DNA of 64,000 nucleotides from the NCBI GenBank assembly GCA_024235635.1, contig JACKMA010000002.1:434001-498000 (forward strand). Direction: 5' to 3'. Below are positions 33,591 through 42,700 of the stretch, in pieces. The number at the start of each line of letters is the position of its first letter. Positions within the stretch are counted from its first letter, which is position 1. The notes under the pieces are model-generated. The model saw only the letters and a program-made list of their open reading frames with translations. It made no database searches and was not told the DNA's origin. The position numbers were made by a program, and so were the translations under genes. The DNA comes from Zoogloeaceae bacterium. GTDB taxonomy: Bacteria > Pseudomonadota > Gammaproteobacteria > Burkholderiales > Rhodocyclaceae.

Positions 33591-33929
33591 GTAGCTGACA
33601 TTTCGGTATTCTTCAGGCATGGAACAGATCGATGTCAGAAGGCTGGATGTGGGTGCTCGGGAGCAGTTGCGCCGGATGGTGGTGCGGATGCACAAGCAAG
33701 GCCGTACGATGACCAGCATTGCCACGGAGAGCTGCGCCGGTCCGGAATCGAGACGAACACCTGTGTGAGCGGCATCACTTCACTCGTCGTCATGGGCACA
33801 CCAAAAGACGAGAAAGCTACACAATTCCGGGGTCTGGGAACAGAGAATTCATAAGTGCAGGACAGCGAACGGATATCCGTATTTGCCTATGGCGGGTGGG
33901 CACGATTGCCCGCTTAACGATTGCCCCGC
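33591..33929 (+). pseudogene. Relics: another IS630-type transposase start joined to an ISAs1 right end
   Basis: Bases 33619-33738 read MEQIDVRRLDVGAREQLRRM, then VVRMHKQGRTMTSIATE, an N-terminal helix-turn-helix of a second IS630-type transposase, then lose homology. Bases about 33745-33910 are about 75-80% alike to the right end of the ISAs1 element at 35829-35996 (cgaacacctgtgtgagcggc against cgaacacctgcgtaagcggc). The relic's tip is a degenerate version of that element's terminus. Neither piece is functional. Confidence 0.7.
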
Positions 33930-34725
33930 TTAACTCTTCCAGGAAGAGGAAGGGAATTCATTTGCGTCTTGTGCAATCATGTCGGAGACGGATGGCTCGC
34001 GAATGATTCTTGAATGACGCAAAATCCATATTCCATTCACGGGGATTCGCCTCACCTTGGGATATCTTGATCCGTCTGGCACTAATGAGACTGTGACTTT
34101 GACAGACAATGAATCCAAAACTTTTTGTTCGCCATAGCCGAGCAGAAACCGTGTCGCCTGTTGCACTGCGGCTATCCCAATACAGAGCGTCACTGGCGCG
34201 ATTATTAATACGATGAGCGCAACTCCAAATTTCAACTGAAGTTCGCTATTGATGGAAGGAAAAGGAAATAGTAGTGCTGTCAGCGTCATAAGCGCAACTA
34301 GACCCAAAAAGGCGCGCCATGGCAGGTCTGTTAAGGTTACCACGTTTGAGAGCCAGAAATATGCCTCATCGCGCTCTACGACAAACGCAATAGTTTTACC
34401 GTATAGCCCCTTTCCGCTGGACAGTCGATCCGCCGCTCTTCTGCCCGATTCTTCCAACCAATCATAAGGCTTCGAAACAAGCCATTTAAATAGCCATAAC
34501 AAGTAATCGTCAAATTTCAGAGTAGATTGCTCGGTAGAGCGACTCTTGCAATGGGCGCGCCAGCCAATGAATAAGCATCCAGCCTGAATCAATATTGGCG
34601 CAATAATTGCTGTAGGCAGATCGACATTTCTGTTTAGAAAAAGCCAAATGGTTGCAGCTAGCCACATTGCAATCATAAAGATATATACCGCAAACGGCAC
34701 TGTGGCTATTAATACCATGGATCTC
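33930..34725 (-). pseudogene. 3' part of a hydrolase/membrane-protein gene split by ISAs1
   Basis: An open minus-strand frame with an ATG at 34718 (MVLIATVPFAVYIFMIAMWL). It is probably not a free gene but the second half of the gene that begins at 36385. It has two membrane helices at its start, two more in the middle (FLGLVALMTLTALLFPF; FGVALIVLIIAPVTLCIGIA), and ends in a soluble tail. Removing the element plus one copy of its 10-base duplication joins the frame RWGEEESRRRSMVLIA without a break. The rejoined protein would be about 394 residues. Confidence 0.75.
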
Positions 34726-34735
34726 CGCCTGGACT

Positions 34736-35996
34736 CAGGGCTATCGCACCTTCATGTCATAATCCCGAGGAGCTCAGCGCGAAACTGATCCGAGGTGGCA
34801 GCCAACATGCGCTTGGTCTTGATGCTGCCCTTGCGTGACTTGTTCAGGCGCAGGAGGTTGATCACGATGTGTCGGACGATGGCGAGGTTGTTGGCGGCGT
34901 AGCCCGTACGCACGGTGGACTGGTCTTCGTTGAACTGGACGTCGAGGCACCAGTGCAGTCGGTTCTCCACTTCCCAGTGGCTGCGCACCGCATGAGCAAT
35001 GCGCTTGGCGTCCGCCGGCAGGGAACTGATGTAGTAGCGCCGCTCGCAGCTGGTCTTAGTGCCGACGGTTCGTTCTCGCTCGACGATGGCGAAGCTCTTC
35101 AGGTCTTCCCACTGCTCGGCCTTGTAGAGCCGATCCACGGCGTCGAAAGCCCAGCAGCGGCGTACTTCGCACCGCCCATGGCCGTCGTCGGTGGTCTCAC
35201 TCGTGGAATTTGGCGTGAGCTTGCCGCCGACACCTGCCTGAGCGAGCAGGAAGGATTCGACCAACTTGGGGTGGTTGTCTTTCACGCACAGCACGTAGTC
35301 GGCGCCGCCTTTGCGGATCTGCCGGGCAATGCTGGTCTGGGCGCCCATCGCGTCGATGGTGACAACGCAACCCTCCAGCGCCAGCGTTGCAAGCAACTCG
35401 GGGATCGCCGTGATTTCATTCGACTTCTCGGCCGTCGCCGTCTGACCCAGCACAAGCCCGATGTCGGCCGCGAAGGCGCTGACCATGTGAAGCGGATTCG
35501 CATCGGCCTTGGTGGTGCTGCGCCGGCTGGTCTTACCGTCGATAGCCACGACCGTATCGGCGCCGAGCGTCGGAACCAGTTGCCCAACCCAACGCCGAAA
35601 CGCACCTTCGAACTCCCGCGGATCGAGTGCCGCGAACACTCGTCCGAACGTGTCGTGCGACGGGATGCCGTGCTCAAGCACCAGAAATCCCCGAAGCCAC
35701 TCGATACGCTCCTTGGCCCAGGCCTCGATGTCGGAGAACTCGTCTGCGCTGCACAGCACTGCACACACCGCAACCGTGAGCAGTTCGGACAGGTCGTGCC
35801 TCACCTGGCGCGCGCTGCGCGGGTCGGAAATCGACACGAACACCTGCGTAAGCGGCATCACTTCCCTCGTCGTCATGGGAGCCCCAAAAGACGAGGAAAC
35901 TACACAATTTCAGGGGCTGTGAACAGCCGCCTCGTAAGCGCATGACTGTGAACGGAAATTCTGATTGGGCTATGTCAGGTAGGTGCGATAGCCCTG
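34736..35996 (-). mobile_element. ISAs1-family element, 1261 bp
   Basis: The inverted ends CAGGGCTATCGCACCT are perfect over 16 bases at 34736 and 35996. It is flanked by the 10-base direct repeat CGCCTGGACT (34726-34735 and 35997-36006), longer than the common 8 but within this family's range. Confidence 0.88.
34752..35876 (-). CDS. ISAs1-family transposase
   Basis: A 374-residue transposase: LTVAVCAVLCSADEFSDIEAW, HDTFGRVFAALDP, D in TVVAIDGKTSRRS, D in VVTIDAMGAQTSIA, HWEVENRLHWCLDVQFNED with the E. These are the signature words of the ISAs1/H-repeat group. It appears intact. Confidence 0.93.
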   Translation of the reverse strand: MTTREVMPLTQVFVSISDPRSARQVRHDLSELLTVAVCAVLCSADEFSDIEAWAKERIEWLRGFLVLEHGIPSHDTFGRVFAALDPREFEGAFRRWVGQLVPTLGADTVVAIDGKTSRRSTTKADANPLHMVSAFAADIGLVLGQTATAEKSNEITAIPELLATLALEGCVVTIDAMGAQTSIARQIRKGGADYVLCVKDNHPKLVESFLLAQAGVGGKLTPNSTSETTDDGHGRCEVRRCWAFDAVDRLYKAEQWEDLKSFAIVERERTVGTKTSCERRYYISSLPADAKRIAHAVRSHWEVENRLHWCLDVQFNEDQSTVRTGYAANNLAIVRHIVINLLRLNKSRKGSIKTKRMLAATSDQFRAELLGIMT

Positions 35997-36385
35997 CGCC
36001 TGGACTCTTCTTCTCCCCAGCGAGGCCTGGCACAAATAAATGGCGTCGCGAGTGTGTAGACACGAGCCACTCTCTTCGCCACGGCTGATTCCTTGAGCGC
36101 ATATCCGGCAACGTTTCCGCCGTGGCTATGCGCTATTATGAAGTGCCTGGAAGATGGAAACTCGGACACTTGGTTTTCTAGTACCGCTACAAGATCCTTT
36201 GCAGCTCGCAATCTGCATTCGTGAGAATTGAAGCCATCCCACTCGAAGCGACGGAAGACGACTGAGCCCGTGATTCGTGCTTTCAGCGCCTCCGCAAGAA
36301 ACGAGTCAGGAAAGGCAAACTCCGACCGGCATCCAAAGGTCCCATGAATCAGAAGAAATACAGCGTCTGGCTGTCCACTTACCAT
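35997..36385 (-). pseudogene. 5' part of the alpha/beta hydrolase gene split by ISAs1
   Basis: Start ATG 36385 is preferred because GCAGGTGAG lies 6 bases before it; ATG 36421 has no such site. Residues: VFLLIHGTFG (oxyanion strand), IIAHSHGGNVAGYAL with nucleophile S87, VYTLATPF. This is a lipase/esterase-type alpha/beta hydrolase, cut off by the element before the usual Asp/His. With the 3' part restored it would be a cytoplasmic hydrolase linked to a membrane domain. Confidence 0.8.
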
Positions 36386-37131
36386 GAGCTCACCTGCTTT
36401 CTTCGGGACTATCGTTACCATACTGGATGGATGAGACGTGAGAGGAATAGTACCTCAGATGTCCTTTGTTTTGTATTGAACCGCCGAAGAATTCATGTCG
36501 AGTTCGAGTGCCAGCACGTCAGCCTTGGCACGCAAGGGGGAAATTCCGAATTTCGAAAATATCGCGCTGAATTCCCGTGTGCCAAGTTCGATTCCAAGGA
36601 CATTTGGTTCGGTTTCCAATCCTCATGGCGCAACGACAGAGAAGGCGGCAATTGTTGAAATTGTGTATCCCCGTCATGCCATGTGGCCCTGCAGCAGCCC
36701 ATGTTGTTTGATGGCCGTTCGGTTGCTTATAGCGGCGTCGCCGACGCTCAACCTACGGAGACTGGAGGGCCGCTCCGGCCGATCCCCTTGCGTTGGCCGT
36801 CTGGCAGGTTGCGGAGGGGAGGAGCCCTTCGCATTTCTGCATTCGCGCAAGGGTGATCGGCAGGTCATGGCCGGGTCCGTCCAACGCCAGGCCCAGGTTC
36901 GTCGCCGTAAACCGGCCGTTCAAGTGGCTTTGGGCCGGTCCCGTCTCCTAAAATCGAAATGTAACCATGACCGACGGCTGATGGCCGACTGTTCGCATTC
37001 ACCGTTTCGCACCCGAAACCGGCCATTCACCCCAAGCGCATCACGAGCTTGGGGCGCAACCAAGCGTCTGGCCTCGAGCAACACGCTGCCGTGCGTCGCG
37101 GTGCGTACGACGCAAGGACACGCGCTTCGCC
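36386..37131. other. Gap with one possible gene remnant
   Basis: On the minus strand, bases 36455-36622 read as coding-like sequence (NVLGIELGTREFSAIFSKFG, then ISPLRAKADVLALELD) ending in TGA. A stop sits just upstream in the same frame, preceded by more coding-like residues (ISTIAAFSVVAP). This looks like a decayed gene that once lay before the hydrolase; I do not recognise the family. The rest (36650-37130) has degraded intergenic sequence and the change back to GC-rich DNA. No RNA gene is evident. Confidence 0.4.
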
Positions 37132-38268
37132 TCAATGCAGTACTCGAAACCGCTTCCGCACATCCTCCAGCTTTTCCCGCTTGTCCGTCAGCAGTTTCTG
37201 CAGGTCGACGCTCACGAATACGCCGGTGTCCCCGCCATGGCGCGTAACACCCAGCGAATAGACGTGCTTGTAGTGGAGCACGACGCCGTGGCCGGCGTCT
37301 CGGGTGCCGGCGCGGTCGGAGTAGGTGCTGACCAGGGAGACGCCGATCGGGTTTTCCATGCGGGGTGATTCGCCGCCGCGCCAGCGCCAGCGGTTGATGC
37401 CGATCCATTCGACCATCAGCGCCGGCTCGAAGCGGCTGCCGTCGTCGGCGTCGCTGACATACTCCATCGCCACCGTCGGGTGCAGTGCGATGATCTGCTG
37501 GGAAGGGGGGCGGACGAAGCCGTCGGTGGCCAGATCGTGCTTGAACCGCCAACTATTGAGGGCGAGTTCGATCGGCGTCTGCGAGCGCGCTTCGACCGCG
37601 TATTGGCGCCACATCTCCTGCAGACTGGCGATCCGTGTGGTGAAGGCGTTGAGCGCCGGAGCATGGGCGAGGTCGGCCAGCCGGTCCATCAATTTGGCGT
37701 GGCGCAACAGCGACTCGGCCACTTGGTATTCGGTCGGGTCGAGGCGGTCGTCGGCCGTGCAGTCCGGCCGGCTCAGGAGCGACGCGCACATGCTGTAGTC
37801 GCCGCCGACTCCATCGCCGACTTCGTGCGAGGACGGCAGGTAATCCCAGACATCGGCGTCGAGCATGTCCGAAGTGGCGCCGGCTTCGAGGTCCTGTCGG
37901 AGTGTGGCCATGCCTTCGGCGAACAGGGCCAGCGGATGCGGGCCGGTGGCATTCGGCAGGGGCGACTGGTCGGCGGCCGATTGCAGGGCGGCCTGTTGGT
38001 ACAGGACGATGGCGCGCACGTACGCGAGTTTTTCCGCGTCGGAATCGGTCTCGTGTTCGGCCTGCCGCAAGGCCGTCGCCAGCACCGCGAAGGCGTCGCT
38101 GTGGTCGCGCTCGCCGCCCAGGCAGTCCCTTGCCCAGAGCGTGTCGAGGGTCTGCAGGATCGGGCCGCGGGCGCGGATGGCTTCGCATTCGGCTTGGGGC
38201 TGGGCGGCTGCCGGCTTGGCGGCGCACATCAGCACGATGGCGATCAGGGCTCCCGATGCCCGTTTCAT
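37132..38268 (-). CDS. Exported protein of unknown function
   Basis: A 378-residue protein. ATG 38268 has a GGAGG site 7 bases ahead and begins a signal peptide (MKRASGALIAIVLMCAAKPAAAQ). Cys residues in the mature part suggest an oxidising compartment. The body is helical and acidic; the last third is beta-rich with alternating residues (PTVAMEYVSDADDGSRFEP, VSLVSTYSDRAG, HGVVLHYKHVYSLGVTRHG), perhaps a small outer-membrane-like barrel. I do not recognise a family. The start overlaps the stop of the hydrolase gene upstream (ATGA), so the two are co-translated and probably work together. Confidence 0.7.
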   Translation of the reverse strand: MKRASGALIAIVLMCAAKPAAAQPQAECEAIRARGPILQTLDTLWARDCLGGERDHSDAFAVLATALRQAEHETDSDAEKLAYVRAIVLYQQAALQSAADQSPLPNATGPHPLALFAEGMATLRQDLEAGATSDMLDADVWDYLPSSHEVGDGVGGDYSMCASLLSRPDCTADDRLDPTEYQVAESLLRHAKLMDRLADLAHAPALNAFTTRIASLQEMWRQYAVEARSQTPIELALNSWRFKHDLATDGFVRPPSQQIIALHPTVAMEYVSDADDGSRFEPALMVEWIGINRWRWRGGESPRMENPIGVSLVSTYSDRAGTRDAGHGVVLHYKHVYSLGVTRHGGDTGVFVSVDLQKLLTDKREKLEDVRKRFRVLH

Positions 38269-39329
38269 GTTCCGGCCTCCCACAGTCTGGCCAGGGTCTG
38301 GAGATGTTCGGCGCTGGCGATCAGGCCCTCCACCCCCGGCTGTTGTTCGTCGTTGAGCTGGCCGAGCTGGTTGCGCAGCGCGGCCAGGCGGCCCTGCAGC
38401 GCCTTCTTTCGGTAGGCCTCGCGGGCGGCGTGTTCCGCTTCGTCGGAGATCACGTTGCGGCGGCGGAAGTGGGCGCGGATCAGCGGGATGTGGACGCCGG
38501 GGTTGGCCAGATAGTGGGCCAGGTCATGCACGTCGGGTTGCAGCACCTCGCTGATCACCAGTTCCTGATAGGCCGGAAAGGCCAGTCGTTGGGTCGGTTC
38601 GTCGAGCCAGTCGAAGGCCGGAGCGAAGGGTTTCGGCCGGGTGAAGGGGTCGAGGATATGGCGGGCGCTGAGGTAGCAGTTCAGGATGCCGTTGCGCCGC
38701 CGCTTCGACGGCCGCACCACCGACTGGTACACCGACAGCGACGGCCGTTCGAGCAGGCGGCTGACGTTGGCGACGAAAAGGCCGACCTCCGGCGCGAACT
38801 GCCGCGGCAGCGCCGCAATCTCGGCATTGCCCCCGGCAAACATCAGGTGCAGGGTGTCATGGGCGACGCTGGTGCCGAGGGAATGCGCCACCACCGACCA
38901 TTTGCGCTCTGCAGCACTGCCGGCCGCGTTCAGGTGCGTGGCGATTTGTTCTGCAACGGCCACCTGCACCGGGTGGGCCACCACCGACAGGTAGCGGTAC
39001 ATCACCACGTCGAGCAGATAGGTCGTGAAGTAGTCGTCTTCGCCGAGGCGCTCCGCGATGCCGGCCATGCGGGCGATCAGTGCCGGCGCGGCATCGCTGA
39101 TGCCCATCAGTCCGTTCAGCCCGGCCGCGTCCTCGCGCCAGCGCTCGCGGTACTGCTCGAAGATGTGGTCGTAGATGACTTCTTGGTAGTCGAAATGGTC
39201 TTCGAACGGAAAGTCCTTGAGGTCGTCGTAGCGCGTGTATGCGGTCTCGAAGGCTTCCCAGGCCTTCTGCGACCAGTGCTCGCCGTGCTGCCCCATGCCG
39301 TGAACGAAGAACAGCGTGAACTTGGCCAT
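38265..39329 (-). CDS. Alpha/beta hydrolase (lipase-like), cytoplasmic
   Basis: A 354-residue protein with FTLFFVHGMGQHG (oxyanion strand, HG) and SVVAHSLGTSVAHD with nucleophile S150 in the GxSxG-type motif (HSLG). A late HDLAHYL/GVHIPL region may carry the catalytic His. No signal peptide. It heads a two-gene minus-strand operon with the exported protein and lies divergent from the large hydrolase-CHAT gene. Confidence 0.8.
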   Translation of the reverse strand: MAKFTLFFVHGMGQHGEHWSQKAWEAFETAYTRYDDLKDFPFEDHFDYQEVIYDHIFEQYRERWREDAAGLNGLMGISDAAPALIARMAGIAERLGEDDYFTTYLLDVVMYRYLSVVAHPVQVAVAEQIATHLNAAGSAAERKWSVVAHSLGTSVAHDTLHLMFAGGNAEIAALPRQFAPEVGLFVANVSRLLERPSLSVYQSVVRPSKRRRNGILNCYLSARHILDPFTRPKPFAPAFDWLDEPTQRLAFPAYQELVISEVLQPDVHDLAHYLANPGVHIPLIRAHFRRRNVISDEAEHAAREAYRKKALQGRLAALRNQLGQLNDEQQPGVEGLIASAEHLQTLARLWEAGT

Positions 39330-39473
39330 CGAGTCCCTCCCCTCGCTGCGTGGCGCGAGTCCCCGCCCCGACCGTCGACGGCGCGCACGCGCGTTTTACG
39401 GGCAGTGAACCCGGCCGGGATGCCGGTGTCAAGGGTCACGCCCTGCCGTGGCGGGGCCGGCGCATGCTCGTTC

Positions 39474-39501
39474 TCGACATGCCGCTGCGCTGGGCCATAA
39501 T
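39474..39501 (+). promoter_or_regulatory. Possible sigma-70-type promoter for the CHAT gene
   Basis: TCGACA (39474-39479), a 16-base gap, then CATAAT (39496-39501), five of six matches in each box. It lies in the 453-base divergent gap, 280 bases before the CHAT gene start. In GC-rich DNA this match stands out, but it is only a sequence match. Confidence 0.35.
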
Positions 39502-39782
39502 CCAAGAAGTCGCAGTGCTGAGCCATTTTGGGGGGCGGCAGAACCGCCGCATGGCCTGGCGTGCCGGCGGCAGCCAGCGATCGTGATCGCGAAAACATCG
39601 ACAGGCCGGCAGCGGAACCAAGCCATCCCCGCATCATGACGATGCGCAGCGGCCGATCGCCGAATGCCTGCACCGAAGCATTGCCAATTGCGTACGGCGA
39701 TGACGCACTTTCGGATCGGCGCACCATCGGGTGCCCGTGTTCGCAGGGTCGGTCCGTCGGCCATTGACCAGGAGCATCGAGC

Positions 39783-42700
39783 ATGCCCAGAGAGTCCAAG
39801 CAAACGATCGTCTTTGTCGTCCCGGGCGACCGTCACGAAGCCGGCGCGACGCGGGGCGCTGGCGCCGTCGGCGAGTTCGCCGTGGCGGGCCTCGACGGGC
39901 AGGTCGTCGACGCGGTGCGGGTGGGGCAGCGGCGCGACGGCGGCGCCGGGCACCGGCTCGAGGCGGTCGTCGGCGAGGACGTGGTGGTGCTGCAGATCGA
40001 GGGCGGCCCGCAACTGATCCTGCATCCGGAAAACGCCCGCGCATTGCTGCTGGCCCAGTCCGAGCAGACGCGCGGGGGCGGCGGCGATGCCGCTGCCGGC
40101 GAGTTGCGCGTACCGGTCGAGTTGCGCTGGCGCGGGCTCGAGCAGGCCGCCACATCGGCTCGCGGCGCGAGCCGCGGCTTCCTCGGCAAGGTGGTGCTCA
40201 AGGTCTTCCAGATCTTCCGGCCCAAGGCCGCCAAGCTGGCTGGCCAGAAGCTGGTGCAGAAGATCGACGGCCAGGTCGAGGAAGGCGTGTACGCGCTCCA
40301 GCGAGACAAATTGACGCCATTCGGCGCCGAGCAGCGACGCGACAAGATCGAGACCACCGCAGAGCACCACCGGGCGCTGGTGCTGATCCACGGCACCTTT
40401 TCCAGTACCGCTGGCACCTTCGGCAAGCTGTGGACCCACCACCCGGGTCGGGTCGGCGCGCTGTTCGACCACTACCAGGACAAGGTCTATGCGCTCGACC
40501 ATGCCACCGTCGGCAACAGCCCGATCGAAAACGCATTCACGCTCGCAAGCGCCTGCCCGCCAAACACCCGGCTGAGCCTGCTCACCCACTCCCGCGGCGG
40601 CCTGGTGGCCGAGGTACTGGTGCGCGCGGCGGGCATCAAGCGGCTCGAAGACGCCGACGAGGCCTTGTTCGAGCCCGACGCCCTGCCGCTGGTCGACCTG
40701 GAGGCGCTCGGCGCCAACGGCCGCAAGGCAATGGTGGCCGCGCTCGACGCACAGCGGAAGACGCTCGCCGAGCTGGTCGAGTTGCTCGACCGGAACAACA
40801 TCGTGGTCGAGCGCGTCGTGCGCGTGGCCTGCCCGGCGCGCGGCACCCTGCTCGCCAGCAAACGCTTCGACGCCTACGTCTCGGTGCTGCGCTGGGCAAT
40901 GGAGCTGGCACAGCTGCCGGTGGTCGAGGCCCTGACCGAGTTCCTCGGCGACATCGCGCGCCAGCGCACCGATCCGGCAACCATGCCCGGCCTGGCGGCG
41001 ATGGTGCCGGACAGCCCGCTGGTGAAGTGGCTGCACGCGGCCGAAGCGCCCGCGGCGGGCCAATTATGGGTGATCGCCGGCGACATGGAGGGCGAGTCGG
41101 TCGGCAGCTGGCTGAAGACGCTGGTGGCCGATGCCTTCTTCTGGACCGATAACGACCTGGTGGTGCAGACCCGCTCGATGTATGGCGGCACGCCGCGCAG
41201 CGAGGGCGCCCGCTTCCGCCTCGACCAGCGCGGCAAGGTCAGCCACTTCCGCTACTTCACCAACAAGGAGACCGCCGAGCCGATCGTCGACGCGCTGACC
41301 ATCGCGGCCGAGGCCGGCTGGCGGCCGATCGGGCCACTGTCGTATGCGGGCGAATCGTCGTCCGGCGAGCGGGCCGCCCGCGGCGATGCGGCCAGCGATG
41401 GCCGCAGCCAGCCCGAGCGGCCCGCGGTGTTCGTGCTGCCGGGCATCCTCGGCAGCCATATCGCGCGCGACGGCAAGCGCATCTGGCTCGGCTTCCGCCT
41501 GCTCGGTGGGCTCAAGAAGCTCGAATACTCGCCGGACGAGCCGCCCGGGCGCTTCACCGCCGACGGCGCGATCGGCCGCATCTACGACGATCTGATCAAG
41601 TTCCTCGCCCGCAGCCACGAGGTGGTCGAGTTCTCCTACGACTGGCGCAAGCCGATCGAGCGGGAGGCCGATCGCCTCGGTGCCGCGATCGATGCCGCCC
41701 TCGATGCACGCAGCGCCACCGGCCAGCCGGTGCGTATCGTCGCCCATTCGATGGGCGGGCTGGTCAGCCGCACGATGCAGCTGCAATGCCCGGCGGTGTG
41801 GGAGCGCATGATGTCTCAGGCCGGCGGACGCCTGCTGATGCTGGGCACGCCCAACGGCGGCTCGTGGGCGCCGATGCAGACCCTCTCCGGCGACGACCGC
41901 TTCGGCAATACGCTGGTGGCCTTCGGCGCGCCCTTCCAGGATCACGCGGCGCGGCAGTTGATGGCCCAGTTCCCGGGCTTCATCCAGCTGCAGACCGGGC
42001 TCAGCGACGGCGAGCACCCGCTCGGCGTCGAAGCCAGCTGGCAGGAACTCGCGAAGCGCGATCTGGCGGCGGTCGAGGACCACAACTTCTGGCACCAGGA
42101 CGAGCGTCAGCTCAACCCGTACCGCTGGGGCGTGCCCGGGCAGGCGGTGCTGGACCAGGCCAAGGCGCTGCGCAAGCGCCTCGACGAGCAGCGGGACAAG
42201 GTCTTGCCGCGCTATGCCGGCCGCCTGCTGCTGGTGCTCGGCAAGGCGGAATTCACCCCGGACGGCTACGAGGTGGGCAGCGAGGGACTGGTCTACCTCA
42301 ATGCACGGGAGGCCGGCGACGGCCGGGTCACCCGCGACAGCGCGATGCTGCCGGGCGTTCCGACCTGGCAGATCGACTGCGAGCACGGCTCCCTGCCCGA
42401 TCACGGCGATTCCTTCCAGGGCTACCTCGAGCTGCTCGAGCACGGCACGACCCGAGAACTGCCCAGCGTCGCGCTGGTGTCGGCACTGGGCGAGCTTGCG
42501 GCGCCGGTCATCGAACGCAGCCGGCCGTCTCGCGAACGGCTGCCGGCCACGCCGCCGGTGCAGCCCTACCGCCTGCGCCTGCTCGATCTCGAAGGGCCGC
42601 CGCCCGATTACGCCGGCGCCGAGGCCAGGCTGACCATTCGCGTGGTGAACGGCGATCTCGCCTTCGTGCGCGCCCCGCTGCTGCTGGGCCACTATTCGTC

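Noticed and set aside
36495..37247. A plus-strand open frame in the gap before the exported protein
   Set aside because: It lacks a ribosome site, crosses the composition boundary and runs antisense into the end of the exported-protein gene.
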